Source: JANOZM01 sp031429355
GTDB lineage: Bacteria; Pseudomonadota; Gammaproteobacteria; Burkholderiales; Burkholderiaceae_E
NCBI GenBank assembly: GCA_031429355.1
Contig: JANOZM010000013.1
Coordinates: 186,001-250,000, forward strand
Direction: 5' to 3'
Length of the DNA: 64,000 bases
Under the pieces are notes generated by a model. It saw only the letters and a list, made by a program, of their open reading frames with translations, was not told the DNA's origin and searched no databases. This document shows positions 7,707 through 16,227 of this stretch, piece by piece. A program made the position numbers and the translations under genes. Each line of letters starts with the position of its first letter. Position 1 is the first letter of the stretch.

Positions 7707-8135
7707 TTAACCCCCGCAGTTTGGCTCACTAAGGGTTTGATTCGAACGCACCTTGCTTGAACGTTTAGTGACCCTCAGGCTCTGCATCCATGCATCAATA
7801 TCGCGTTGGGCATGCAATATGCGCCAAACATCAACATGATCTGCTCGTTCAAGGTAAAACACAAGAAAAGGAAATTTCGCAAGCGTCCAAAAGCGTAAGG
7901 CATGCACGTTTAATTCATGGGCATAGCGCGGCGATCCAGTTGCAGGATTGCGCCCGATGTGCGTAAACGCGTGTTCCAAAGCTTTAATGAAATCAAGCGC
8001 GGCCTGCTCAGCGTTTTCGGCACCGAAATAGTCAATTGCATCTTCAACGTCGCGGCTCGCAAGCCCACGCGTTACAACCGACTTTGCTTTCACTTTCGCT
8101 TTACGACCCTCGCCGCTTTGTGCACCCGATTTCAT
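7707..8135 (-). CDS. parE: ParE/RelE-superfamily toxin
   Basis: A 142-residue protein from ATG at 8135; longer frames run through the antitoxin. It has ARDVEDAIDYF at the start of the core, FIKALEHAFTHIGRNPATGSPRY in the middle, then LRFWTLAKFPFLVFYLE and DHVDVWRILHAQRDIDAW. The RFW...FPFLVFY and R-x-LH-x-xRD patterns mark ParE toxins, which usually poison gyrase. ATGA overlap with parD at 8132-8135. The basic N-terminal ~35 residues are longer than usual. Confidence 0.85.
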   Translation of the reverse strand: MKSGAQSGEGRKAKVKAKSVVTRGLASRDVEDAIDYFGAENAEQAALDFIKALEHAFTHIGRNPATGSPRYAHELNVHALRFWTLAKFPFLVFYLERADHVDVWRILHAQRDIDAWMQSLRVTKRSSKVRSNQTLSEPNCGG

Positions 8136-8332
8136 AGCCCCTCGAAATAGGCTGGTTCGGCGGGGGGACCCGACGCTGACTGCGGGCCAGCAAGCAGTAG
8201 TAACCGAAGGTGCTGACGATTTTGATCCTTGCGAATTAGCTCGCGCCCGTATTCGCAACTCGTACCGTAGTTACCTTGGGTTACCCGCTCGTCTACGAAA
8301 TTTTTCAGTGACTCTGGTAGCGATATGTTCAT
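8132..8332 (-). CDS. parD: ParD-type antitoxin
   Basis: A 66-residue protein starting MNISLPESLKNFVDERV at 8332, a textbook ParD/CopG N-terminus, followed by YGTSCEYGRELIRKDQNR, the second helix region of the RHH domain. The C-terminal half (SASGPPAEPAYFEGL) would be the toxin-binding tail. First gene of the parDE operon. Confidence 0.85.
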   Translation of the reverse strand: MNISLPESLKNFVDERVTQGNYGTSCEYGRELIRKDQNRQHLRLLLLAGPQSASGPPAEPAYFEGL

Positions 8333-8560
8333 TGTGCATACCGTCATTGCATTTTGTGTTGCCGCTTTGGTACTAAAGCCAGAAGGTCAAAAGCTTCCCA
8401 TGCCTACGAGGCTAGCTGAACGGTTGGCTATTGCCGTAGGCTTCTCTTTTGCGCTCAATAGTGTCATGCTTAAAAAGTATGCGCAGGAAACCGAATCAAT
8501 GGGTAAACAAAATAAAGAATGGTTAGCAGCCTAATAGTGTTTTATAAAACAGGAGAGATC

Positions 8561-9541
8561 ATGCATTCACGTATTTCATTCAAACAATTGCTTGGCGCTG
8601 GACTTTGCGCGGCCTTCGCAATTGCCTCATCTTCAGTGCAGGCGCAGGCCTATCCCGCTCGACCAATAAAAATGGTGGTCACATTTCCAACTGGCGGCGC
8701 CCCCGATATTTTGGCGCGTATTTTTGCCGAACGTGCTCAATTGGGCCAACAAGTGGTTGTTGAAAACAAACCTGGCGCGGGTGGCAACATTGGCGCTGAT
8801 TCGGTTGCAAAAGCAGCGCCTGACGGTTATACCTTAGTCATGGCCACGGTTGGTACACACTCCATCAACGGCGCGCTGTACGCAAAAATGCCCTATGACA
8901 TGGTTAAAGATTTTGCGCCAGTTAGTTTGTTGGCATCGACACCAAACTTGTTAGTGATCAATACCAGTCTACCCGTGAAATCGGTGCCCGAATTAGTTAC
9001 CTATATGAAGGCCAACCCAAACAAATTATCATTTGGTTCACCGGGTATCGGCACCTCGGTACATGTGTCGGGTGAGCTGTTTAAAAACCTGACGGCCACC
9101 GAAATGACCCATGTGCCTTACAAAGGTCGTCAAATGGCTATCCCTGATTTAGTCGGGGGTTCGATTCAACTGATGTTCGATAACATGCCCTCCGCTTTGC
9201 CTATGGTGCGTGAAGGGAAGTTACGTGCGCTAGGCCAAACCGGATCGAAGCGCTCACCCGCTGCGCCCGATATTCCAACGGTAGCCGAACAAGGCATAAC
9301 AGGCTTTGAAGCAACTTCATGGTTTGCCGTTTTTGCACCGGCCGGCACGCCTAAAGAAGTCGTCGCAAAGTTAAATGCAGAAGTGCTCCGGGTGTTTCGT
9401 TTGCCTGATATTCAGGAGCGCTTAAAGACCTTGGGCTTAGACGCTATTTTGTCATCGCCCGAAGAGCTAACAAACTACCAAAGCAACGAAATTCGTAAGT
9501 GGGCAAAAGTAGTTAAAGATTCTGGGGCGAAGGCTGAGTAG
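8561..9541 (+). CDS. Bug-family (TctC-like) periplasmic solute-binding protein
   Basis: A 326-residue protein from ATG at 8561 with SD AGGAGA at 8551-8556. Signal peptide of ~30 residues ending SVQAQA. Family landmarks: YPARPIKMVV, FPTGGAPDILAR, NKPGAGGNIGADSVAKA, DGYTL, MPYD, HVPYKG and PDIPTV. Bug proteins bind small carboxylates for tripartite tricarboxylate (TTT) transporters. No tctA or tctB lies nearby, so this is an orphan receptor, as is common in Burkholderiales. It lies inside the island, between parDE and a broken transporter fragment. Confidence 0.9.
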   Translation: MHSRISFKQLLGAGLCAAFAIASSSVQAQAYPARPIKMVVTFPTGGAPDILARIFAERAQLGQQVVVENKPGAGGNIGADSVAKAAPDGYTLVMATVGTHSINGALYAKMPYDMVKDFAPVSLLASTPNLLVINTSLPVKSVPELVTYMKANPNKLSFGSPGIGTSVHVSGELFKNLTATEMTHVPYKGRQMAIPDLVGGSIQLMFDNMPSALPMVREGKLRALGQTGSKRSPAAPDIPTVAEQGITGFEATSWFAVFAPAGTPKEVVAKLNAEVLRVFRLPDIQERLKTLGLDAILSSPEELTNYQSNEIRKWAKVVKDSGAKAE

Positions 9542-9555
9542 GTTGCAGTCAGTGT

Positions 9556-9813
9556 TTAAAACAATTGCGACCCAACCCAATAGGCTATAGCCGCCACAAA
9601 TGCTGACGCAGGAATAGTCAGTACCCAAGGCCACACAATATTGGTCGCAACACCCCCAACGAACTGCGCTGGCACGTTGGGTGTTGCCGACACCAACAAT
9701 GGCACCGGTGATGTGTGTGTAGTCGATACTGGAATGCTCATGCTGGCTACGAAGGCGGCTGCTTGAAATGAATTACTCGGCACAGCATTGAAGGCATTTT
9801 GAGGGTAGCGCAA
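9556..9813 (-). pseudogene. C-terminal fragment of a PiT-type phosphate transporter with two compensating frameshifts
   Basis: The reading NAFNAVPSNSFQAAAFVAS, then SMSIPVSTTHT and NIVWPWVLTIPASAFVAA, is the C-terminal end of PiT (PitA) permeases. Between HT and TNIVW the frame is wrong. Shifting by one base after an ACACAC run (~9715) restores the family reading ITGAIVGVGNTQRASAVRWG; a GGGGG run (~9650) then returns to the first frame. Upstream permease sequence is missing. A decayed remnant. Confidence 0.7.
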
Positions 9814-9885
9814 CTTAAGATTCCGCTATGGCCATTTTAGGCCAGTATTTGCAATTTCTGGCAAGATCGCTGAGTTGAGTATAAA

Positions 9886-9920
9886 ATGGCTATTCTTTAA
9901 AATAAAAAAGAAATTGCCAT
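9886..9920. promoter_or_regulatory. Inverted repeat over the vapB-2 start, candidate operator
   Basis: ATGGCTATTCTTT (9886-9898) is mirrored by AAAGAAATTGCCAT (9907-9920) with one extra base in the right arm. It lies just downstream of a TATAAA -10-like box (9880-9885) and overlaps the vapB-2 ATG, suiting autorepression by the AbrB-type antitoxin. Confidence 0.45.
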
Positions 9921-10170
9921 GAATTATACTTCTAACCTAGCCAATGGCCGAGCCGTGATTCCATCCGCTTTGCGAGCGCAACTCGATTTGAAAGACGGTG
10001 ATCAGTTGATATGGTCTATCCGAGGCGAGGAATTAATGGTAACTACTCGACGAGCTCAACTTCAAAATGCCCAGGCGTTGTTTCAAAGGAAGTTGAAATC
10101 CGCTTCGTCGTCCCTTGCTGATGAACTTATTGCCGAGCGGCGCGCGGAAAATGTTGCCGACAAAGCATGA
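9919..10170 (+). CDS. vapB: AbrB/SpoVT-type antitoxin (VapBC-2)
   Basis: An 83-residue protein with the swapped-hairpin pattern NGRAVIPSALRAQLDLKDGD followed by QLIWSIRGEELMVTTR. The C-terminal ~40 residues (NAQALFQRKL...DELIAERRAE) form the toxin-binding helix seen in VapB partners of PIN toxins. Overlaps vapC-2 by four bases (ATGA). Confidence 0.85.
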   Translation: MNYTSNLANGRAVIPSALRAQLDLKDGDQLIWSIRGEELMVTTRRAQLQNAQALFQRKLKSASSSLADELIAERRAENVADKA

Positions 10171-10571
10171 AAATTGCCACCGTTTTAGATGCTTCGGCAG
10201 TACTCGCATTTTTGCAAGGGGAGCCCGGTGCCGATATTGTACTAAGTGCATTGGAATCAGACCCTTGCCTCGTAAGTGCTGCTAACCAAGCAGAGATTAT
10301 TTCAAAGTCCCTTGATTATGGGTTGACTCTTTCTACATTACTAGTCCTGCTCGACGAACTAAACTATTCTGTAGTTGAGATTACAGCTGCCGACGGTGTT
10401 GCGGCTGGTGCAATGCGAGCCAAAACTCGTCAACTTGGGTTAAGTCTAGGGGATCGACTTTGTCTTGCACTTGGACAACGCCTTGGAGCAAAAGTACTGA
10501 CAGCAGATCGACCTTGGTTAAAGATCGCAAAACCCTTGGGTGTAAGTATTCAGTCTATTCGACCTGAATAA
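10167..10571 (+). CDS. vapC: VapC-family PIN-domain toxin (VapBC-2)
   Basis: A 134-residue PIN protein: VLDASAVLAFLQGEPG carries the first catalytic Asp, NQAEIISKSLDYG the conserved Glu, and LSLGDRLCLALGQRLGAKVLTADRPW the C-terminal acidic pair. Translationally coupled to vapB-2. An IS91-like remnant (copy D) begins ~40 bp after its stop, the same arrangement seen after vapC-3. Confidence 0.9.
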   Translation: MKIATVLDASAVLAFLQGEPGADIVLSALESDPCLVSAANQAEIISKSLDYGLTLSTLLVLLDELNYSVVEITAADGVAAGAMRAKTRQLGLSLGDRLCLALGQRLGAKVLTADRPWLKIAKPLGVSIQSIRPE

Positions 10572-10609
10572 CGCTAAAGCGTAGGAAATTCAACCGCACA
10601 AGGCATTGA

Positions 10610-10790
10610 GTTCAATTGTTTATCGTATCGCTTTGGACCTAAGGTCGGTCGTAAGGTGTTGACTTTGCGCGAGGCGATCCGATGCTAAAACTAAATACGC
10701 CGGGGCGCGATGGCACCACGCATTATGTGATGTCTCCGTTGGAGTTCAAGCAAAGGCTTGCGGCGTTGGTATCTAGACCTCGTGAACCGA
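10610..10790 (+). pseudogene. IS91/ISCR-like transposase remnant, copy D
   Basis: The FGP-x-x-xRKVLTLREA segment joins directly, by deletion, to KLNTPGRDGTTHYVM and then SPLEFKQRLAALVSRPR, after which homology stops near 10790. Zinc region, C-terminus and 3' tail are all absent, unlike copies A-C and E. The remaining bases to 11032 show nothing I recognise. Confidence 0.7.
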
Positions 10791-11032
10791 CGGCTGTAAC
10801 TAACGCAGTGAAAGTCATCGTTTTAGTGTCGTGGAATAATGAAAAGAAAATCAAGTTCTATTGCTAGAAAGTCCAGTCCTATAGGAATTGAAGGCAAAAG
10901 GGTAATCGGGTCTTTTCTAAATTATTCGGTAAGCTCAGTTATTCCAGTTAAACGAGCGAGGGTCTATGATAATTGAACTCGGTCGGATCAACTCGCTTCT
11001 CAGTCTTACCTTTTTCACTTCACGGAGCTCTT

Positions 11033-11686
11033 ATGCGATGCCCAAGTTTTACCCGCCAGTTCATCATCGCTCTTTCCTTTTGCGCTTACACCGCAGCACC
11101 CGCCATGGCGATTGAAGAACCCAGACACCGTGTGATTGAAGCGATTGGCGCAATCGAGCTACGCGAATATGAACCTACTATTGTTGCCGAAGTCGAAGTT
11201 GAAGGTGATCGCGCCGATGCGGCGAGCAAAGGTTTTCGCGCATTAGCGGGCTATATTTTTGGCGGTAACAAAAGTGCACAAAAAATCGCGATGACAGCGC
11301 CTGTTACCCAAGTGCCACAACCGGTGGCCAGTGAAAAAATAGCCATGACGGCCCCGGTGACGCAAACCCAAAGCGGCGCTAGCGCCGATGGTGCGCAGCG
11401 TTGGCGCGTGACTTTTACAATGCCCAGTCAATACACGCTCGCTAATTTGCCCAAACCCGACAATGCCTCAGTAAAATTAACCGCACTGCCAGGCGAAAAA
11501 CGGGCGACTATTCGCTTTAGTGGCCTTTCAACCGTTGATAACTTAACCAAGCATCGAGCCTTGCTCGAAGCCTTTATCGCCGAACGCAAAATCGAGACCG
11601 AGGGGCCGTACACGGTTGCTTTTTATGACGATCCGTTTACGCTGCCGTGGAATCGACGCAACGAGTGGTGGGTTGCGCTGCCTTAA
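11033..11686 (+). CDS. SOUL-family heme-binding protein, exported
   Basis: A 217-residue protein from ATG at 11033, preceded by GGAG at 11024-11027. A signal peptide of ~26 residues ends PAMA. The mature part has YEVIE-like RHRVIEAIGAIELREY, GFRALAGYIFGGN, the doubled KIAMTAPVTQ motif typical of the family and YDDPFTLPWNRRNEWW at the end. SOUL/HBP proteins bind tetrapyrroles; the bacterial role is not settled. Likely periplasmic, stands alone. Confidence 0.85.
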   Translation: MRCPSFTRQFIIALSFCAYTAAPAMAIEEPRHRVIEAIGAIELREYEPTIVAEVEVEGDRADAASKGFRALAGYIFGGNKSAQKIAMTAPVTQVPQPVASEKIAMTAPVTQTQSGASADGAQRWRVTFTMPSQYTLANLPKPDNASVKLTALPGEKRATIRFSGLSTVDNLTKHRALLEAFIAERKIETEGPYTVAFYDDPFTLPWNRRNEWWVALP

Positions 11687-11777
11687 ATCGCAAAGGAGTT
11701 CATCTTTAACGGCTACGTTACCAATTGCAACAATGTGTTTACGCTAGGTACGACGTTTACTTGACTCGGTACTTTCT

Positions 11778-13886
11778 ATGCCACAAAACATTCGCCCTAA
11801 TTTTTCTACTACTGTTAGAAATCTCGTAATTTTCGTAGTCAGTTGTTTTTTGTTTTTGTGGTGCACTGCAATTTGGGCGCAATCACCTTCAAGCCCGCAA
11901 AACGCCAAAACTCTAAAAACACCCGCGGCCGATTTTTTTAAATTGCCTGGTTTTGTGGGTGCAACTCTTTCGCCTAAAGGGACGTTGCTAGCATTTACAG
12001 CAAACGGTGGTAACGGGCGGCTAGCCCTTTTTGTATTGGAAATTGGCTCGGCCGGAAGTACGTCGAAACAGAGCATTCGACAATTGGTTAGTGTGCCTGA
12101 ATCTGACGTGTTGCAAGTTCGTTGGTTAAACGAAGAGCGAATCTTATTTCAGTTAGGCGAGCTTGATGAAGCCAGCGGAATCGATTACGAGCGCGGCAGT
12201 GGCCTCTACGTTATTAAAACGGACGGGACTGAAGCAAAGCAATTAATTGAACGCAAGGGCGCTTTTGTTACTGACGGTCGCAGCGGCCGAGGACCACTAC
12301 GACCAGATCATGGCCTTTTGCATGTGCCGATTAAAGGTCCCACTGAGGTCATTGGAGCTAATGGCGGCGGCAATTTCATAATTGTCGGTAAGTACCAACG
12401 TAATCGAGATGGCAGCGTGTATGTAAACCCCTTCCTAATGAATGTGCTGACCATGAAAATGGAATCACTAGCCATCGGTGCGCCCGATAATGTTGTTTCG
12501 TGGTTGTTTGATGAGACGGGTGTGGCTCGTGTCGCCACGGCACTTGTTGGCCGAGAGCGAATTGTGTTTTGGCGTGACTCATCCACAGTACCTTGGCGTG
12601 AACTAAACCGTAGTGACGTTATGGGAGCGAGCTTTACACCTTACTTCGTTAACGCAAATCAATTAACCGTTTTAGTAGCGCGGGGGGCGGATGCTGTTGC
12701 GGCATTGACGCGTTATGATTTTGTGCGAAACGCTCCAGAACCAACACCCTTAGTGAACACCCCAGGGTTTGATTTTTCAGGAGACTATTTGCGTGACATT
12801 GCCACCGGTAAAAGCTTGGGCGTTAGGGTTGTTACAGATGCCGAACAAACGGTGTGGTTTGAGCCCAGATTAAAGGACCTGCAGCAAAAAACTGACAAAC
12901 GATTTCCTGGTTTAATTAACCGTTTAAGTTGCGTTCGCTGTGATGCATCGGACCGTGTTGTTCTAAACTTTGCTTACAGTGATCGCGAACCCGGTCAATT
13001 TTGGTTGTTGCAAGGAAACGGCGCTGGTGAGCCCGAGCAGCAGTGGAAACCCTTGGCTGCGGCTCGCCCTGAAATCAATCCGAATGCAATGGCTACGGTA
13101 GACTTTATACGAATAAAAGCACGTGACGGTCTCGATCTTCCAATTTGGATTACCGCTCCAAAAGGGCGCAAAGCGGGCGATGGTGGTCCTGCAATAGTAA
13201 TGGTTCACGGCGGGCCAACTGTGCGTGGTGAGTATTGGCGTTGGAATCCGATGAATCAATATTTAGCATCACTAGGATACGTTGTTATCAGCCCCGAATT
13301 TCGTGGTGGAGATGGGTTTGGAGCAAAGCATCGAGAGGCTGGCTGGAAGCAATGGGGGCAGGCAATGCAAGATGATGTTGCTGACGCTACTGTGTGGGCG
13401 CGGGAAAAAGGCTGGGGCGACAAGTTTTGTATTGCAGGGGCTAGCTATGGCGGGTACGCAACGCTAATGGGATTGATACGCTACGATGGGTTGTACCGTT
13501 GTGGGCTCTCGTGGGTAGGCGTTAGCGACCCGTTTTTATTGCTGCAAGGTGAATATGCAGGAAGCGACGACGTTAGTGATTTCGGGCGCGAAGTTATCCT
13601 TCCGCGAATTTTAGGCGACGCAACAAACGATGCGGCTATGTTAAAAGCTAATTCACCCGTTGAACAAGCCAGCCGAATTAAGAAACCGCTTTTGCTCGCC
13701 TATGGTCAAGCGGATAAACGCGTTCCGCTAGAGCATGGCTTGCGAATTCGCCGTGCAATGCAAGCTGCGGGCAACGATCCGCAGTGGGTGGTTTACCCAG
13801 AAGAGGGTCATGGCTTTCGCAAACCCGCTAACCAACTTGATTTTGCGTCGCGCATTGAAATGTTTTTCGCTACTCATTTAAAATGA
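11778..13886 (+). CDS. Prolyl oligopeptidase-type S9 serine peptidase, exported or anchored
   Basis: A 702-residue protein. An N-terminal hydrophobic segment (VIFVVSCFLFLWCTAIWA, residues ~18-35) is a signal peptide or anchor. Residues ~45-430 resemble the beta-propeller, and the C-terminal alpha/beta-hydrolase domain has MVHGGPTVRG, the nucleophile in GASYGGY (S556), Asp in GQADKRVP (D646) and His in EEGHGF (H678). The complete triad predicts an active periplasmic peptidase on short peptides. Single gene, likely promoter in the 90-bp gap upstream. Confidence 0.9.
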   Translation: MPQNIRPNFSTTVRNLVIFVVSCFLFLWCTAIWAQSPSSPQNAKTLKTPAADFFKLPGFVGATLSPKGTLLAFTANGGNGRLALFVLEIGSAGSTSKQSIRQLVSVPESDVLQVRWLNEERILFQLGELDEASGIDYERGSGLYVIKTDGTEAKQLIERKGAFVTDGRSGRGPLRPDHGLLHVPIKGPTEVIGANGGGNFIIVGKYQRNRDGSVYVNPFLMNVLTMKMESLAIGAPDNVVSWLFDETGVARVATALVGRERIVFWRDSSTVPWRELNRSDVMGASFTPYFVNANQLTVLVARGADAVAALTRYDFVRNAPEPTPLVNTPGFDFSGDYLRDIATGKSLGVRVVTDAEQTVWFEPRLKDLQQKTDKRFPGLINRLSCVRCDASDRVVLNFAYSDREPGQFWLLQGNGAGEPEQQWKPLAAARPEINPNAMATVDFIRIKARDGLDLPIWITAPKGRKAGDGGPAIVMVHGGPTVRGEYWRWNPMNQYLASLGYVVISPEFRGGDGFGAKHREAGWKQWGQAMQDDVADATVWAREKGWGDKFCIAGASYGGYATLMGLIRYDGLYRCGLSWVGVSDPFLLLQGEYAGSDDVSDFGREVILPRILGDATNDAAMLKANSPVEQASRIKKPLLLAYGQADKRVPLEHGLRIRRAMQAAGNDPQWVVYPEEGHGFRKPANQLDFASRIEMFFATHLK

Positions 13887-13992
13887 CAGTAGCCACTGCA
13901 GTTTCGCGGTTGTGGATTGCTTGCGGTTCTTGTGCGCTTAAACGCACAACTTCAAAGAAGTGTTTTTTAGCTTGTGCGATGTTGCAAGACAT
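13870..13992 (-). pseudogene. Truncated Phd/YefM-type antitoxin remnant
   Basis: A 40-codon frame: MSCNIAQAKKHFFEVVRLSA, then EPQAIHNRETAVATVILNE and a stop. The pattern IAQAKKHF...V...A...PQ.I.NRE.AVAVI is the N-terminal DNA-binding part of Phd/YefM antitoxins. The toxin-binding C-terminus and any toxin gene are missing. Its 3' end overlaps the end of the S9 peptidase on the other strand, so truncation probably accompanied a rearrangement. Confidence 0.5.
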
Positions 13993-14078
13993 TTGAGATC
14001 CTTTTTATTATGCCCAAGTACTATGGCTATGCAGAGATTACTTGGACCTTTTGGTGTGGTCAATTGATAGTTACAACC

Positions 14079-15032
14079 TTAAAATTGAGCAGCTAGCATC
14101 TGTGAAACAAGCGCCGGGTCGTCTGCATCGGTCACCATACAAACATTCAGAATTTCGTTCCGTTTTGATGTTCTTAATTTAGTAGATTTTGGTTGCACGG
14201 CTAAACCTTCTACCTTGATTTTTTTATCCAAACGCTTCATAACCGATAGACTGTTGTTTGGTGAAACCCGTCCGATTACAGAGCCGGTACAAACGCCATC
14301 GTTGTAACTATTCGATCGGTCCTCTGCTGCAGCCGAGAATAACCAGCCACCATCTGCAAGCGGAGTTGCATCGGTAAACCCTAGGCCAATTCCATCTAAT
14401 TCGCCAAGGTCAAACTCGCAAATATCTAGCGGTTTTGTTATTTTGTACTCGCCGTCAATTGCGTCGTGCAGCATACCAATTGGAAAATAAACGGCTGCAT
14501 TCGCGGATTTTCCGGCTACAGCTCGGTTGATTAAAACCAATTGTGTTTGCCCTAGATCGGCGTGTTGTGCAACGAAGCCACCTTCGATATTCAAGTCACC
14601 CAACTCGCGTTTTAATTCGCTGTAAATTGGGAGCAAATCGAAGTCTAATGGTGACCCAGTCCATGCGCCGGAAGCGTCTAAATTCACAAGCGTGCCGTGG
14701 TTACGCTTTGGCCCTGACCCTGAACCTAGGGCAATCAACTTAGAAGCCGCTCCATTGTTTGATGGTAGCAAAAACAAAGTTTCAAAATCAGGTTTTTGTT
14801 TCTTTCGTTGCTTAGCATCTTTCGGCAAGGAAATTGTGCTTAGTTCTAACAATTCACCTCGCTGATACGAGTCGCGAAATCGCGCTAATACCTGCTGGTC
14901 GTCCGCTACGACATATGCACTGCCATAAGCACACACAAGGCCGCTCGCGGCGCTTAAATAGTTGCACTCACCTTGAATTGTTAAATCCCGTATGACAGAT
15001 GTTTGAAGTGTTGTGCGTTGTTTAAATATCAT
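14079..15032 (-). CDS. Uncharacterised protein, possible DUF6929/beta-propeller-like
   Basis: A 317-residue protein taken from ATG at 15032 (MIFKQRTTL); a start at 15050 is also possible and neither has a clear ribosome site. No signal peptide. Repeated strand-turn segments (ECNYLSAASGLVCAYGS, FLLPSNNGAASKLIALGSGS, NLDASGAWTGS, GGWLFSAAAEDRSNSYNDG, GLAVQPKS) suggest a beta-propeller resembling the SdiA-regulated/DUF6929 type. The KIKVEGLAV near the C-terminus also fits. Function unknown. Probably co-transcribed with the small gene and OmpA-like gene upstream. Confidence 0.55.
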   Translation of the reverse strand: MIFKQRTTLQTSVIRDLTIQGECNYLSAASGLVCAYGSAYVVADDQQVLARFRDSYQRGELLELSTISLPKDAKQRKKQKPDFETLFLLPSNNGAASKLIALGSGSGPKRNHGTLVNLDASGAWTGSPLDFDLLPIYSELKRELGDLNIEGGFVAQHADLGQTQLVLINRAVAGKSANAAVYFPIGMLHDAIDGEYKITKPLDICEFDLGELDGIGLGFTDATPLADGGWLFSAAAEDRSNSYNDGVCTGSVIGRVSPNNSLSVMKRLDKKIKVEGLAVQPKSTKLRTSKRNEILNVCMVTDADDPALVSQMLAAQF

Positions 15033-15057
15033 CAAACTTGTACAACCCATCTGCGTG

Positions 15058-15276
15058 TTAGCGCAAAATTTCTAAAGGAAAAGAAGCTGCATCGATAGGT
15101 AAATCACAAATGCCTGTAGGGGTTGCAGTGTTAACCACTACCTCAGTGGCAATGGTTCCGCCAATTGATTTGTCGGTGCAGGTTGTATCGCCTAGTAGAA
15201 ATGGTCTTGTCGTGATGTTTCGCTCTGACAACACGAATTGAAAGCCGTTCGCCAGGTAGGGCGCAGTTGGCTTCAA
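15058..15276 (-). CDS. Small hypothetical protein, TTG start coupled to the OmpA-like gene
   Basis: A 72-residue frame starting at TTG 15276, overlapping the TGA of the OmpA-like gene as TTGA. Sequence features: LANGFQFVLSERNI, two cysteines (TTCTDK and GICDLP), no membrane segment. Could be a coupled small protein or a decayed relic. The 7-bp gap to the next start supports an operon but not function. Confidence 0.35.
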   Translation of the reverse strand: MKPTAPYLANGFQFVLSERNITTRPFLLGDTTCTDKSIGGTIATEVVVNTATPTGICDLPIDAASFPLEILR

Positions 15277-16175
15277 TTCTTTACTTCGATTAATTCAACC
15301 CGACGGTTCTTAGCGCGCCCCTCTTCAGCTCTGTTGTCTGCGATTGGTGTTGTTTGCCCTTTACCTGCTGCCTGTAAGCGAGTTTTATTTACGCCAGCGG
15401 TTACTAAAGCGGCAACAATACTTTCTGAACGTTTGTCGGATAAGGTTTGGTTATCTTTAGCATTGCCAACGTTGTCTGTATGTCCTTCAACGCTTAACTT
15501 AAGCTTAGGGTTAATTTCTAACAACTTCGCGATTTCACGAATAGTTGTTTTTGCATCGTCAGGTAGCTCCGATTTTGAAGTAGCAAAGTTAACGTAAAGC
15601 GTAATAAAGCCCTTTGCTTTTAACTCCTTGCCTAACTCGCCTGCTGTTACCGTTTGCTCCACAACGGCGGGTTCAATAACAGCCAAACGAAAACCGTCGT
15701 CGCCAACTGTCATATTTAAATGCAAAAAAATAGGGGCTGATTTGGGGTCGTCTTTTTTTGACGGAATAGAAAAAATATGGTTTGCATTCGCTCGACTGTT
15801 TGTAGTTAATCGAACCCCACCCAGTTGTTTAACCGCAGCTTCGTAGTTGCGCAAGGCTTCTAGCAAGCTAATTGCAGCGAATCCTGGCGATACATACCGA
15901 ATTTCTGTAATTTTGCCTTCAACCGTAAAGGTAAAATCTTTAACGACGCTGGTTTTGCACGGGCTCGGATCGCAATCCACGGGGTTGTGTTCATAACGAT
16001 CAAAGGTTTTTATACCGTACTCAGAAATATACAAATTTTTGTAGCGCGAAAATAATGAATGATCCCTACTACCAGCTTTGTCTTGAGCGATTGCTAATGA
16101 GGTCGTTAAGGACCCAGTTAAAAAAAGCAGGCTGTAAAAGAAAATTGAGACTAAAGATAACGTTAACTTTGGCAT
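15273..16175 (-). CDS. OmpA-family C-terminal domain protein, exported
   Basis: A 300-residue protein with a signal peptide of ~30 residues ending SLAIAQ. The N-terminal half (FSRYKNLYISEYGIKTFDRYE ... DFTFTVEGK) resembles DUF4892-type domains. Residues ~190-300 form an OmpA peptidoglycan-binding domain: YVNFATSKSELPDDA, LSVEGHTDNVGNAKDNQTLS, SEDRSESI-like DKRSESIVAALV and NRRVELIEV. The conserved Asp and Arg are present. Likely an outer-membrane-associated protein. First of a group with the small TTG gene and the propeller-like gene. Confidence 0.85.
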   Translation of the reverse strand: MPKLTLSLVSIFFYSLLFLTGSLTTSLAIAQDKAGSRDHSLFSRYKNLYISEYGIKTFDRYEHNPVDCDPSPCKTSVVKDFTFTVEGKITEIRYVSPGFAAISLLEALRNYEAAVKQLGGVRLTTNSRANANHIFSIPSKKDDPKSAPIFLHLNMTVGDDGFRLAVIEPAVVEQTVTAGELGKELKAKGFITLYVNFATSKSELPDDAKTTIREIAKLLEINPKLKLSVEGHTDNVGNAKDNQTLSDKRSESIVAALVTAGVNKTRLQAAGKGQTTPIADNRAEEGRAKNRRVELIEVKN

Positions 16176-16227
16176 TTAGTTTTCTGCTATAAAAGATGGG
16201 GTAAGCTAAATATTAACCTTAATTCGA

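Noticed and set aside
8325..8534. 69-codon frame ending KQNKEWLAA between parD and the Bug gene
   Set aside because: It starts inside parD on the opposite strand and matches no family. It could be the 3' end of a lost gene, but support is too weak to list.
11283..11380. Internal duplication KIAMTAPVTQ in the SOUL protein as an unusual feature
   Set aside because: The doubled motif is normal for the SOUL/HBP family.
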